Shown here one piece after another: positions 30,978 to 39,352 of a stretch of DNA of 64,000 nucleotides; within the stretch, counting starts at the first letter, position 1; each line of letters opens with the position of its first letter. The position numbers were made by a program, and so were the translations under genes. This DNA comes from a virus. Where the stretch lies: IMG/VR virus record IMGVR_UViG_3300036939_000084, positions 1 to 64,000 of that record; one strand, written 5' to 3'. The notes beneath the pieces are model-generated. The model was not told the origin of the DNA and ran no database searches. It worked only from the letters and a program-made list of their open reading frames with translations.

Positions 30978-31451
30978 TTATTCCTCTTCGTCTGAGTTTT
31001 CTTCGTCGTCGAGTTCTTGTTCCAGTTCTTCAACTATCTCTTCGAGTGAACGAAGAACGGAATGGTAGACCTCTAATTTCTCAAGATGCTGTCCACTTGA
31101 AATAAGATTGATGATGCTGAAGTTTTTGGTGTCTATTCCACCGTATTCTTCAACATACTGGTCACAGTATGCTGGTCGATCTAGATGAGAAGAAAGCCAA
31201 TTGAGCAAGTCTCTGTTATAGATGTCTGCTTCAATAGAATCTTCTCGATCTTCCGCGATCGCCTCCAGTGATTCGACTACGAAATTGTACTTGTAATCGT
31301 TTGGCATCATGTTACCATGTGCCTCCTGAATTAAACCTCTCAGCTCTTGAGGAGCTTCGTCTTTCCAGGTATAAGTGGAAAGACCGTTTTCTCCTTCTTT
31401 TTGGTCGAAATAGTTTAGATACTCTTTCGCCAGCTCTTGAATTGTTTTCAT
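30978..31451 (-). CDS. Unknown acidic protein
   Basis: 157 residues, ATG at 31449-31451. Strongly acidic C-terminus (SLEEIVEELEQELDDEENSDEEE, a likely coiled coil), helical throughout, no membrane segment or known motif. It forms a single unit with a perfect junction promoter (31465-31489) and uses the bidirectional terminator at 30952. Similar to other acidic small genes here in composition only. Confidence 0.6.
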   Translation of the reverse strand: MKTIQELAKEYLNYFDQKEGENGLSTYTWKDEAPQELRGLIQEAHGNMMPNDYKYNFVVESLEAIAEDREDSIEADIYNRDLLNWLSSHLDRPAYCDQYVEEYGGIDTKNFSIINLISSGQHLEKLEVYHSVLRSLEEIVEELEQELDDEENSDEEE

Positions 31452-31464
31452 GGCTTATTACCAT

Positions 31465-31489
31465 TTGTTTACTTCATTATTTTATCACA
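31465..31489 (-). promoter_or_regulatory. Junction promoter for 30978-31451
   Basis: TGTGATAAAATAA, tgaa, GTAAACAA; 13 bases to the ATG. Confidence 0.8.
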
Positions 31490-31496
31490 AATTTAA

Positions 31497-31512
31497 TAAT
31501 AAACCTTTAATA
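31497..31512. repeat. Junction repeat JR15
   Basis: TAATAAACCTTTAATA, followed at 31523-31540 by the GCAATTTGC-repeat variant TTTTGCAGATTGCAGAAA. Confidence 0.85.
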
Positions 31513-31560
31513 TAATTGGTCGTTTTGCAGATTGCAGAAAAATTGATCACCTTATAGCAA

Positions 31561-31591
31561 AGAAGACTCCCGTGTTATGCGGGAGTCTTCT
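31561..31591 (-). terminator. Terminator of 31595-31807
   Basis: AGAAGACTCCCG/CGGGAGTCTTCT, perfect 12 bp, 3 bases behind the stop. Confidence 0.85.
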
Positions 31592-31594
31592 TTG

Positions 31595-31807
31595 CTAGGC
31601 GTTAAACCGGAATTTTTGGAGCCATGTTGGACCTCCTTCATTCCTCACTTGCTGTAATTCAGCTTTACAATCTCTAAGGCTTGCTGGGTAAATGCCATTT
31701 TTCCAGCATTCACGCAATTTACTTTTCCAGGTTCGACCCCAATGTTTCTTAGCTTTTTGCAAAGCTTGGTACTGGTTATCGTTAACTTCAAGTTTTGCTG
31801 TTTTCAT
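31595..31807 (-). CDS. Small basic protein
   Basis: 70 residues, ATG at 31805-31807, about a quarter Lys/Arg (YQALQKAKKHWGRTWKSKLRECWKNG), probably a small helical nucleic-acid-binding protein. Two Cys (RECWKNG, RDCKAEL) but no zinc pattern. Own junction promoter and terminator. The compact, basic design is typical of early phage host-takeover proteins, which is a guess from composition. Confidence 0.6.
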   Translation of the reverse strand: MKTAKLEVNDNQYQALQKAKKHWGRTWKSKLRECWKNGIYPASLRDCKAELQQVRNEGGPTWLQKFRFNA

Positions 31808-31832
31808 TGATTACTATCAACTCTATACTTTA

Positions 31833-31845
31833 TTATTTTATCACA
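31833..31845 (-). promoter_or_regulatory. Junction promoter for 31595-31807
   Basis: TGTGATAAAATAA on the minus strand; GTAAACAA replaced by GTATAGAG. Confidence 0.6.
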
Positions 31846-31852
31846 AATTGAA

Positions 31853-31868
31853 TAATAAATCTTTAATA
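31853..31868. repeat. Junction repeat JR16 (variant core)
   Basis: TAATAAATCTTTAATA, core TC. The stretch from the promoter through JR and TATAATTGG repeats that of 31477-31518. Confidence 0.75.
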
Positions 31869-32009
31869 TAATTGGTTTTCGCAAGAGGTCTAATATTGAT
31901 AAAATCAGCCAGATTTTGCGGAAATCCCTAACTTGCCTTGCGACTGATGCTGGGAAATCCACCATTTTTGCTCCTAAAATCCCCAAAAAAGATTTATTGA
32001 TTACTGATT

Positions 32010-33152
32010 ATGTCGAAAAACTACGATCATAAGGTATTGCTAGGTGGTGCGTCTTTCCCGGTTATTGGGGAGGGTTTGTTTTTATTTACGGGGCTTGACG
32101 GAGAAGTTACGGGAGTTAATCTGCCATCGCTTAACTTCAGTAAATTTACGCAGGAGATTCCTAGTGATCGCTGGTTTTTCGAGCACAACTTCGGCTACCT
32201 GCCTTTGGTGCAAGTTTATTCGCAGGGTCGGGTAATCACAGAATCTGTCACAGTGAATGTCACTAACACAACAGTCACTGTTCAGACAGACAATGGTGTC
32301 GCAGTCTCTGGATATATTACCTTAATGGGATCTAGTGGTTCGTTCGGAGGGAATTCATCTACACCCAATCCTGACAACGATCTCCTTTCTAGCTTGATGC
32401 AAACGCTCGAAAGCCATGAACGGATGCGGGGCAGAGGATATCATTTACCGGATGAAGGAGTAACCAATGATGAAATAGCAGAAAGTGCTGGTATTTCTTG
32501 GAGCAAAATTTCTAAAGTTGGTGCCAATCCAGTAGATCTTGGCGCACAGCCAGCAGGAGATTATGCTACCCTAGTCAACGGTGTTGTCCCGACCAGTTTA
32601 CTACCAACAAGTTCGATAATTAATATTTATTCTGCTGGCTCAGAGTCTGCTATGTTGGCGATAGGCGGTGAGCAAGGTGATATGGTTTTGCGAACAGACT
32701 TCACACCACCGGAAGTCTGGATGTTGATAGGTTCATCAGCTTCAGTATTAAGTAGCTGGCGGCGAACGGATGTGACAGTAACTTCCGTCAATGGGCAGAT
32801 CGGTTCAGTTGTTTTAAGCGCTTCAGACGTCGGCGCATTACCTGCCAACGATCCCTCTGTTACGAACGCAAGGGTTCCTTCTGGGAATGCTGGAGGAGAC
32901 CTTGAAGGAAGTTACCCAAACCCGATTCTCAGAGCGACTCCGCTGGGACGAAGAATTTTACAGCAGCTAACAGCAGGAATTACCAATGCTGAAATTGCTC
33001 CAAATGCTGCGATTGCCTGGAATAAGATCTCGAAAGTTGGCGCTGAGCCGAGTGATATCGGAGGATTTACGAGGACAGATATTGAAGAAATTATTGCCGA
33101 TTACTTAGCGACACATCCATCAGATTATTACTTTGGGAGGATGTTTGGGTAA
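32010..33152 (+). CDS. Tail fibre-like protein
   Basis: 380 residues. A beta-rich N-terminus (DHKVLLGGASFPVIGEGLFLFTGLDGEVTGV) is followed by a Thr/Val-rich strand region and two copies of a motif ITxxEIAxxAxIxWxKISKVGAxPxDIG (about 150-185 and 325-350) typical of trimeric fibre shafts, plus GGDLEGSYPNPIL near 295, a widespread fibre motif. The fragment ATLVNGVVPTSLLP also occurs in 47639-48643, so the two fibres share modules. It probably contributes to host binding. Confidence 0.7.
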   Translation: MSKNYDHKVLLGGASFPVIGEGLFLFTGLDGEVTGVNLPSLNFSKFTQEIPSDRWFFEHNFGYLPLVQVYSQGRVITESVTVNVTNTTVTVQTDNGVAVSGYITLMGSSGSFGGNSSTPNPDNDLLSSLMQTLESHERMRGRGYHLPDEGVTNDEIAESAGISWSKISKVGANPVDLGAQPAGDYATLVNGVVPTSLLPTSSIINIYSAGSESAMLAIGGEQGDMVLRTDFTPPEVWMLIGSSASVLSSWRRTDVTVTSVNGQIGSVVLSASDVGALPANDPSVTNARVPSGNAGGDLEGSYPNPILRATPLGRRILQQLTAGITNAEIAPNAAIAWNKISKVGAEPSDIGGFTRTDIEEIIADYLATHPSDYYFGRMFG

Positions 33153-33226
33153 ACCACCTGTGCGATAGCTTCCGATTGGCGTAGGATTCTTTTCCCTAGA
33201 ACATTTTTGATTAAAAGCACAAAAAA

Positions 33227-33712
33227 ATGGTATCGACTGCATACAGCTTCGTAGCGCAGAACATAGATGGATCTCCTGCAACTAACCTAAATCCGGTTGT
33301 TGTCGCTCTCAAAAGGGACAGCGACAATACAGACATAAGTGGGGTGGTAATTACCTTCACAGAAATAACTCGGTTAGATGGCAGCAAATCGGGCTTCTAC
33401 AAGTTTTATTACGATCCAATTCAGAACGGAGAAGCGTTCATTCAAATCGATTTAGGTTCTTCTCTACCCGCTGCTGTCCGATATGTAAGTGCTCAGCTTA
33501 CGGCAGACAGTACATCTAACCTATTAGCTTCCCTAATAGATTCTGGGTTGTCATTAGGCAAAGCGGTGAAAGCGATGGCGGCTGTACTTTTTGGCAATGC
33601 AGTCGCAAGCAACGGAAGTATTGCCTATAAAGATCAAGCTGGTACTACGATAATCACTGGCAACGGCTTCGACGGAGCTGGAAGCCGGATAATCACTAAA
33701 GAGAATCTGTAG
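33227..33712 (+). CDS. Fibre-associated beta-rich protein
   Basis: 161 residues, ATG at 33227 after an A-rich leader. Residues 1-95 look like a beta-sandwich (GSPATNLNPVVVALKRDSDNTDISGVVITFTEITRLDGSKSGFYKFYY) and the end has short strands (GTTIITGNGFDGAGSRIITKENL). It lies 74 bases behind a fibre gene on the same strand and was probably next to 35266-36813 before the tnpB element inserted. A minor fibre or chaperone role is likely; no family is recognised. Confidence 0.6.
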   Translation: MVSTAYSFVAQNIDGSPATNLNPVVVALKRDSDNTDISGVVITFTEITRLDGSKSGFYKFYYDPIQNGEAFIQIDLGSSLPAAVRYVSAQLTADSTSNLLASLIDSGLSLGKAVKAMAAVLFGNAVASNGSIAYKDQAGTTIITGNGFDGAGSRIITKENL

Positions 33713-33754
33713 AAATTTATTAACATTTCCCTTTATTATATTTTATCAAAATCG

Positions 33755-35205
33755 CCGTAATACCCCATCCTCAATCGGAGCGAAGCGGAGATAGGTTGGG
33801 GATGTAAGGCAGGGCAGCGGAGGAACGGAGCTGCCCAAACACCAAGTTGTTACTTGTAGTAAAATATAGCTATAATCAAGATACATAATTAGTACCCTTC
33901 TGCTTAATGCTAGTTCTAGAAGCCAAGCTAAAAGGAAAAACTGCCCAGTACGAAGCCATTGATCAGGCTATCCGTACTGGGCAGTTTATTCGTAATAAAG
34001 CTCTTCGTTTCTGGATGGACAGCAAGCCAGAAGATAAGATTAATCGCTTCTCCCTCAACAACTACTGCAAGGTATTAGCAGACAATCCTGAATTTCCCTG
34101 GGTTTCCCGGCTCAACTCAATGGCTCGTCAAGCATCGGCGGAACGAGCATGGGCTAGCATCTCTCGTTTCTTTGAGAATTGCAAGAAGAAAATTCCGGGG
34201 AAGAAAGGGTTTCCCAAGTTCAAGAAACACAGTCGCTCAGTTGAGTACAAGACCAGTGGCTGGAAACTGTCTGAAGACCGGAAGTTCTTAACTCTCAAAG
34301 ACGGGTTTAACGCCGGGAGATTCAAACTCCTAGGGACTCGTGATCTTAATTTCTACGACATCAAAGCTATTAAGCGAGTCAGAATCGTAAAAAGAGCTGA
34401 TGGGTATTATGCTCAGTTCTGTATTGATGTTGAGAGAAAAGAGAAGATTCAGTATACCGGAAGTGAAATAGGGATAGACATCGGTTTAGCCCATTTCCTC
34501 ACCGATTCCAGCGGGAATAAGATAGACAATCCTCGCCATCTCAGGAAAGCTCACAAAAGATTAAAGAAGTCTCAACGTAAGCTTTCTCGCAGATATTCTA
34601 ATCCCAACAAAGGGAAGAAGGGTGAGAGGATGGTCAAATCTAAATTCCCTCAATCCAAGCGCTATCACAAAGCAAGAATTCAAGTTGCTCGCAAACATTT
34701 AGAAGTAAGTAGGCGGCGGAAAGATTTTGTGGTAAAGACCGCAAGAACGCTCATCCAATCTAACGATTTGGTAGCCTACGAAGATTTGAAGGTGCGGAAC
34801 ATGGTAAAGAACCACAAGCTCGCACTCTCAATTAGCGATGCTGGTTGGTCGTTGTTCCGGGAGTGGCTTGAATATTTTGCTAAGGTTTTTGATAAAGTTG
34901 TCGTTGCCGTTCCTCCCCATCACACTTCTCAAAAGTGTTCCTGTTGTGGGATGGTTGTGAAAAAATCCCTATCCGTTAGGACTCACATCTGTAGATGTGG
35001 AACTGTTCTAGATAGGGATAAAAATGCAGCAATCAACATCTTGATGAAAGCGCTTGAGATATTAGAAAAAAATACGGCGGGGAGCGCCGAAATTCACGTT
35101 CGGGGAGATTTGCCCTCTTGGGTGGTTGGAGAAGTCCTGCTATCTAACGGCGAGTCGATGAACCGAGAATCCCCACCCTCAACGAAGTAGGGTGGGGAGC
35201 TTCAA
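33755..35205 (+). mobile_element. tnpB-only IS605-type element
   Basis: tnpB flanked by a left hairpin CCCCATCCT/AGGTTGGGG (33763-33801), an inner stem GGGCAGC/GCTGCCC (33812-33836) and a right hairpin CCCCACCCT/AGGGTGGGG (35171-35197) containing the tnpB stop. No tnpA, so it must be moved in trans, perhaps by 23969-24364. Inserted between two fibre genes. Confidence 0.8.
33907..35190 (+). CDS. tnpB: TnpB, RNA-guided nuclease
   Basis: 427 residues. The RuvC-like residues are kept: D in EIGIDIGLAHFLTD, E in VAYEDLKVRN, D in DRDKNAAINI (the usual E after the second D is K here). Zinc ribbon CSCCG..CRCG. Most of the protein matches 22660-23925, but the first 60 residues and the C-terminal tail (SAEIHVRGDLPSWVVG..) differ. 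The guide RNA should extend through the 35171-35197 hairpin. Confidence 0.9.
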   Translation: MLVLEAKLKGKTAQYEAIDQAIRTGQFIRNKALRFWMDSKPEDKINRFSLNNYCKVLADNPEFPWVSRLNSMARQASAERAWASISRFFENCKKKIPGKKGFPKFKKHSRSVEYKTSGWKLSEDRKFLTLKDGFNAGRFKLLGTRDLNFYDIKAIKRVRIVKRADGYYAQFCIDVERKEKIQYTGSEIGIDIGLAHFLTDSSGNKIDNPRHLRKAHKRLKKSQRKLSRRYSNPNKGKKGERMVKSKFPQSKRYHKARIQVARKHLEVSRRRKDFVVKTARTLIQSNDLVAYEDLKVRNMVKNHKLALSISDAGWSLFREWLEYFAKVFDKVVVAVPPHHTSQKCSCCGMVVKKSLSVRTHICRCGTVLDRDKNAAINILMKALEILEKNTAGSAEIHVRGDLPSWVVGEVLLSNGESMNRESPPSTK

Positions 35206-35250
35206 TTGGGTAACGCAAAATAAAGTTACCCAACCTTGTTTTGTTTTTGT
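35206..35250 (+). terminator. Terminator between tnpB and the discoidin-like gene
   Basis: TTGGGTAAC/GTTACCCAA then CCTTGTTTTGTTTTT, ending 15 bases before the next ATG. Confidence 0.8.
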
Positions 35251-35265
35251 AAGGATTACCATCAA

Positions 35266-36813
35266 ATGGCTTTAATTTCCTTAACCTCATCAGTAGCTTC
35301 TGCTAGTTCTGTTTATCAAAACAATGCGACTTACTCTCCTAACAAAGCAATAGATGGCAATTCTTCAACTTATTACAATTCAAATGCTGCGACCACGTCA
35401 GAGCATTGGACTCTAGACTTAAACGGAATTGCGACAATTAATTTTATTAGTATTATCGGACTCGCTAATTTTGGGAATCGCCTCAACAATATTCAAGTCA
35501 TTGCTAGTGCTAATGCAGATTTCTCTTCGTCGGTAGTGGTTGGAACAACTCCATCAACTGTTTCTACTCAATCTGTTGTTATAACTCCGCCTAATCCTAT
35601 TTCTAATATTCGATATATTAGGCTTCAAAAAACAGTAATTCAGAATGCAATAAATGATCTTTTAACTATTGCGGAAGTGCGAATCGATGGTGTTTTTTCT
35701 GACGCCACAACTTATACACTGACTGCTCCCGCAATATCTGTGGGATCGGTTGGTGTGGTATCAGGTAATTTTACTGTAGCATTGCCAACTAATACAACTC
35801 TTCCTACTCCTGTAACAATTACGCCGAGTGATAATGGCGCTGGAGGAACTTTCAGTCCTACGACAGTTCAATTATCTAAAAGTATCCTCTCTGCTACTTT
35901 TACTTATACTCCTACCACGCCAGGAGCAAAATTAATCTCAACCGTTAATAACGGAAACTTAATTAATCCATCTACTGTTCGCTATACAGCGATGGTTTTA
36001 ATTCCTTTGGTTTCAGCAATAGCTTCTGCTAGCTCTGTTTATCAAAACAATGCGACTTACTCTCCTAACAAAGCAATAGACGGCAATTCTTCAACTTATT
36101 ACAATTCAAATGCTGCGACCACGTCAGAGCATTGGACTCTAGACTTAGATAGAATTGCGACAATTAATTGTATTGGTATTATCGGACTCGCTAATTTTGG
36201 GAATCGCCTCAACAATATTCAAGTCATTGCTAGTGCTAATGCAGATTTCTCTTCGTCGGTAGTGGTTGGAACAACTCCATCAACTGTTTCTACTCAATCT
36301 GTTGTTATAACTCCGCCTAATCCTATTTCTAATATTCGATATATTAGGCTTCAAAAAACAGTAATTCAGAATGCAATAAATGATCTTTTAACTATTGCGG
36401 AAGTGCGAATCGATGGTGTTTTTTCTGACGCCACAACTTATACACTGACTGCTCCCGCAATATCTGTGGGATCGGTTGGTGTGGTATCAGGTAATTTTAC
36501 TGTAGCATTGCCAACTAATACAACTCTTCCTACTCCTGTAACAATTACGCCGAGTGATAATGGCGCTGGAGGAACTTTCAGTCCTACGACAGTTCAATTA
36601 TCTAAAAGTATCCTCTCTGCTACTTTTACTTATACTCCTACCACGTCAGGAGCAAAATTAATCTCAACCGTTAATAACGGAAACTTGATTAATCCATCTA
36701 CTGTTAATTACATAGCAATTGCTCAAAAATATGGATTTATTGATAACAACAGAAAACAGCTAAACCGCCAGAGACTCACTTCTAATCGATTAACTGGTAT
36801 AACAAGGGCTTAG
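35266..36813 (+). CDS. Tail fibre/adhesin with duplicated discoidin-like domain
   Basis: 515 residues from ATG 35266 (AAGGAT 9 bases upstream; the open frame starts 10 codons earlier). Two nearly identical halves of 242 residues. Each has an F5/8 type C (discoidin)-like domain (ASASSVYQNNATYSPNKAID..EHWTLDLNGIATINFI..RYIRLQKT) followed by an Ig-like strand domain (TLTAPAISVGSVGVVSGNFTV). Discoidin domains bind sugars, so receptor binding is likely. The halves differ at only a few bases, so duplication is recent. The C-terminal 30 residues (NNRKQLNRQRLTSNRLTGITRA) are basic. Confidence 0.75.
   Translation: MALISLTSSVASASSVYQNNATYSPNKAIDGNSSTYYNSNAATTSEHWTLDLNGIATINFISIIGLANFGNRLNNIQVIASANADFSSSVVVGTTPSTVSTQSVVITPPNPISNIRYIRLQKTVIQNAINDLLTIAEVRIDGVFSDATTYTLTAPAISVGSVGVVSGNFTVALPTNTTLPTPVTITPSDNGAGGTFSPTTVQLSKSILSATFTYTPTTPGAKLISTVNNGNLINPSTVRYTAMVLIPLVSAIASASSVYQNNATYSPNKAIDGNSSTYYNSNAATTSEHWTLDLDRIATINCIGIIGLANFGNRLNNIQVIASANADFSSSVVVGTTPSTVSTQSVVITPPNPISNIRYIRLQKTVIQNAINDLLTIAEVRIDGVFSDATTYTLTAPAISVGSVGVVSGNFTVALPTNTTLPTPVTITPSDNGAGGTFSPTTVQLSKSILSATFTYTPTTSGAKLISTVNNGNLINPSTVNYIAIAQKYGFIDNNRKQLNRQRLTSNRLTGITRA
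35295..36708 (+). repeat. Tandem duplication, 726-bp unit
   Basis: Unit 1 starts about 35295 and unit 2 at 36021; offset 726 bases (242 codons). Only scattered substitutions are visible, for example AACGGA versus GATAGA near 35420/36146. Confidence 0.85.
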
Positions 36814-36858
36814 CTTTCTTGCGACAGTCTAAAAACAGCCGCAACCATCCCCGAAGAT

Positions 36859-37881
36859 ATGCGATCACACCTTACCACTCTCTCTGCCTTCCTCAACACA
36901 CTTCCCATCGGCGTCAGCCTAGCCGGAGAGCGGCTTACTGAGTTTGCCCTCCACCCCTACACGACCGAGTATGAATTTTCCCTATGTAGGCTATTCCTCC
37001 AGGAGACGGATAGCATACCCCAGTTAGGCAAAGTCGCAAATCGGCTTTTGCCATCTATTGTTGAGCACATCGGCGGATACTCCCCAAGAGAATTGGCAAC
37101 GGTACTGGGTTTGCCTCCTTTACGGTTATTCGACAGCATGTTTGCCGCAGACGTGCTGTCTATTGTGTTGAATGTCCGATTGGAATCCTCTGGGGTAGAT
37201 GTGGGGTTCGTAAATACCTGCCCTAGTTGTGGCACAGAAAATGATGATGACCCGCGCAAAGGGAGACCGTATCATGACTTGTCGGCTTTGGATATTTGGT
37301 ATACGGAGGGGGAGGAGGGGGAGGTGGGGGTTGATGTGGAATTGCGATCGCCTATTATCCTTAACAACCAATCTGTTTCATCTCTTCATCTCTCGCCCCT
37401 CACTTTTGCCCAGTTTCAGCAGCTAGAGAATTGTCCGGACAGTTTGCTGGATATAGAACTATTGAGGCGAATGGTGGTGGAGTCGGGATTTGATTATCGG
37501 TTGATTAAGGATTTGCGTGATCGCCAACGATTGCTCAAAGCGGCACGCGAACTTTTCAGCGTGGGACCGGATATGGAAATGACTGTTGCCATGCTTTGCT
37601 ACAAATGCAGGTTTGAGTGGGAGAGTCGAATGGCACCATCTCAAGCCTACTCCTTCTACTACAACCTTTTGCGTCCAGCGCAAGAGGAATACTTGCAGAA
37701 TATTCTTTTCTTCCTAACCTTTGGCGAACAGGCACCCTGCAAGTCGATTCAAGAGGCAAAGCAGTTGCCAGTGAGGGAAAGGAATTTTTATGTGGATAAG
37801 CTCAACGAGTCTTATCAGAAACAGAAGGAGGAGATGGACAAAGCTAGCCGAAAGGGAAAAAGTACCAAGAAGTCGTTTTAG
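36859..37881 (+). CDS. Zinc-ribbon tail/baseplate assembly protein, copy 2
   Basis: 340 residues. Same architecture as 29982-30920: TLPIGVSLAGERLTEFALHPYTTEYEFSLCRL, helices with LPSIVEHIGGYSPRELA and ADVLSIVLNVRLESSGVDVGF, a CPSC..CYKC zinc ribbon and the RDLRDRQRLLKAARELFSVGPDMEMT block. It has an extra 45-residue charged C-terminus (YQKQKEEMDKASRKGKSTKKSF). Two diverged copies suggest a hetero-oligomer or distinct steps, as gp26 and gp51 have in T4 hub assembly; assignment is by pattern only. Confidence 0.6.
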   Translation: MRSHLTTLSAFLNTLPIGVSLAGERLTEFALHPYTTEYEFSLCRLFLQETDSIPQLGKVANRLLPSIVEHIGGYSPRELATVLGLPPLRLFDSMFAADVLSIVLNVRLESSGVDVGFVNTCPSCGTENDDDPRKGRPYHDLSALDIWYTEGEEGEVGVDVELRSPIILNNQSVSSLHLSPLTFAQFQQLENCPDSLLDIELLRRMVVESGFDYRLIKDLRDRQRLLKAARELFSVGPDMEMTVAMLCYKCRFEWESRMAPSQAYSFYYNLLRPAQEEYLQNILFFLTFGEQAPCKSIQEAKQLPVRERNFYVDKLNESYQKQKEEMDKASRKGKSTKKSF

Positions 37882-37883
37882 CT

Positions 37884-37908
37884 TGTGATATAATAACTGT
37901 GTAAACAA
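37884..37908 (+). promoter_or_regulatory. Junction promoter for 37931-38221
   Basis: TGTGATATAATAA, ctgt, GTAAACAA. Begins 2 bases after the stop of 36859-37881. Confidence 0.8.
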
Positions 37909-37930
37909 AAATAGGTTTATCTTTGTGGCA

Positions 37931-38221
37931 ATGATTAAAATCGGTGATCGCATCATCAATACAGAGGCGATCGCGTCTGTCAACCTTCAGAGTTTTATAA
38001 ACAAGGGGTTTTCTAATCCCGTAGAACATGAAGGAGTTGAAATTACAATGCTCTCAATTCAGCGAGAGGATGTTACTGAGAACATAAGTGTTTCAGTCTC
38101 CGATACTCTTTTCTTTGAAGGAGAGGAAGCAGAGGCTCTACGCTGGTGGTTTAGCCAAGAGACACAAAATAGCGATATATCGGTACTTTATCGTGCCGCT
38201 AAGGGACGAAGCAAAAAATAG
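37931..38221 (+). CDS. Small unknown protein
   Basis: 96 residues from ATG 37931; a GTG two codons earlier is also possible. The start IKIGDRIINTEAIASVNLQSF and the middle ITMLSIQREDVTENISVSVSDTLFFEGEEAEALRWWF suggest a small beta domain similar in style to PH-like or SH3-like regulators; no family is claimed. Single-gene unit with junction promoter and strong terminator. Confidence 0.6.
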   Translation: MIKIGDRIINTEAIASVNLQSFINKGFSNPVEHEGVEITMLSIQREDVTENISVSVSDTLFFEGEEAEALRWWFSQETQNSDISVLYRAAKGRSKK

Positions 38222-38229
38222 CAGAACAC

Positions 38230-38254
38230 GGCGGGCAAACCCGCCTTTTTTTTT
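38230..38254 (+). terminator. Terminator of 37931-38221
   Basis: GGCGGG/CCCGCC then nine T's. Confidence 0.9.
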
Positions 38255-38273
38255 GCATTAAAATAAATTATTT

Positions 38274-38298
38274 TGTGATAAAATATATATGTAAACAA
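38274..38298 (+). promoter_or_regulatory. Junction promoter for 38316-38639
   Basis: TGTGATAAAATAT, atat, GTAAACAA; no JR between the terminator and this promoter. Confidence 0.8.
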
Positions 38299-38315
38299 AA
38301 AAACAGATTGTTACT

Positions 38316-38639
38316 ATGACTACTCAAACAGTAGACTTCCAAACCGTAATCCAGAAGGCAATGAAAAACTCGCTTATAAGTCTGTTTGATTGCTACTGGT
38401 ATGGTGAAGGTGAAGGATATGATGAAGAGTTTTTGAGCGAAATCGAAAAATATCGCAAGAAAAACTCCGAATGGGCAAAGTTGCTCTATACTGCTCATCT
38501 AAAAGAAGAGGGCGGAATAAATATGGAGTGTGGCTCAGTGTTTGAGTTCGTTGAGGATGTAGCCAAGGCGGCTCTCCGGTTGGTTGATTGGAAAGACATC
38601 ACACAACACACTGAAAAGCTGTTGAAACGTCAGAAGTAA
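38316..38639 (+). CDS. Small unknown acidic protein
   Basis: 107 residues. Helical and acidic (MKNSLISLFDCYWYGEGEGYDEEFLSEIEKYRKK), no known motif. A Trp/Tyr-rich turn (DCYWYGEGEGYDE) is distinctive. Own junction promoter and terminator. It is followed by the J-domain gene, which lacks a junction promoter, but the strong terminator between them argues against co-transcription. Confidence 0.6.
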   Translation: MTTQTVDFQTVIQKAMKNSLISLFDCYWYGEGEGYDEEFLSEIEKYRKKNSEWAKLLYTAHLKEEGGINMECGSVFEFVEDVAKAALRLVDWKDITQHTEKLLKRQK

Positions 38640-38644
38640 AAGGA

Positions 38645-38669
38645 AGCGGGGATAATCCCCGCTTTTTAT
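38645..38669 (+). terminator. Terminator of 38316-38639
   Basis: AGCGGGGAT/ATCCCCGCT then TTTTTATTT. Confidence 0.9.
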
Positions 38670-38731
38670 TTGTTTTGTTATTTTATAACTTATTGTGCTA
38701 ACCTAGATATAGAAACTCAGTTCGTCGTAAA

Positions 38732-39352
38732 ATGGCAGACCTCAAAGCGCACGACTATCGGCAAATGTTCCTAAAAGAGATAGGATTTCCGTTAATTCGG
38801 GCAAATGCCGAGCGTTTTGTACCTAGAGTCGGCGATCTTCGCAAAACTGAGAATGTTAAAGCTGTTTTCGAGGCAGCTATGCAAAAAAAAATGGAGGAAC
38901 ACCAAAGAGTAGAAGAAAAACAAAAACAACACGAGGCAGAGATAGAAGCTTTGCGGCAAGAACTAGAACTGGTGCGAACCAGGTTAGAGCAAGTTGAAGA
39001 ACCGGAACCTAATCACACGGAAGAGGAGCCGGAGCGTCAGCTTGCTCATTATGTTGGTTCTGTATCTATGGATGCTGCCGAAAAAATCATCTGTGCTGTT
39101 CTCTGTTCAGAACAGACTGACTGCAAACATACATACAGGAGATTATCCAAGGTTTTTCACCCAGACACAACCAGTCTTCCGAAAGACAAGGCGGCTGAAT
39201 TGTTTGCACTACTCCGCCGCCTTTACGAACAAGTTGCCGAATCGAACAACTCATTCAACTCAATTCTAGGCTATGACAAATCAAGATCCCACGAACCCGA
39301 TGAAAGAAAAAGCTGGATCTCCAAAGAAGATCCAGACGACATCGATTTTTAG
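38732..39352 (+). CDS. J-domain protein with coiled coil
   Basis: 206 residues. Residues about 50-100 are a long charged coiled coil (MQKKMEEHQRVEEKQKQHEAEIEALRQELELVRTRLEQVEE). From 118 a J-domain-like helix pair with the HPD tripeptide (YRRLSKVFHPDTTSLPKDKAAELFALLRRLYEQV) is seen. J-domains recruit and stimulate DnaK/Hsp70, so the phage may steer the host chaperone, for example for tail or replication complexes. It has no G/F-rich or zinc-finger part of full DnaJ. The end overlaps 39273-39929. Confidence 0.7.
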   Translation: MADLKAHDYRQMFLKEIGFPLIRANAERFVPRVGDLRKTENVKAVFEAAMQKKMEEHQRVEEKQKQHEAEIEALRQELELVRTRLEQVEEPEPNHTEEEPERQLAHYVGSVSMDAAEKIICAVLCSEQTDCKHTYRRLSKVFHPDTTSLPKDKAAELFALLRRLYEQVAESNNSFNSILGYDKSRSHEPDERKSWISKEDPDDIDF

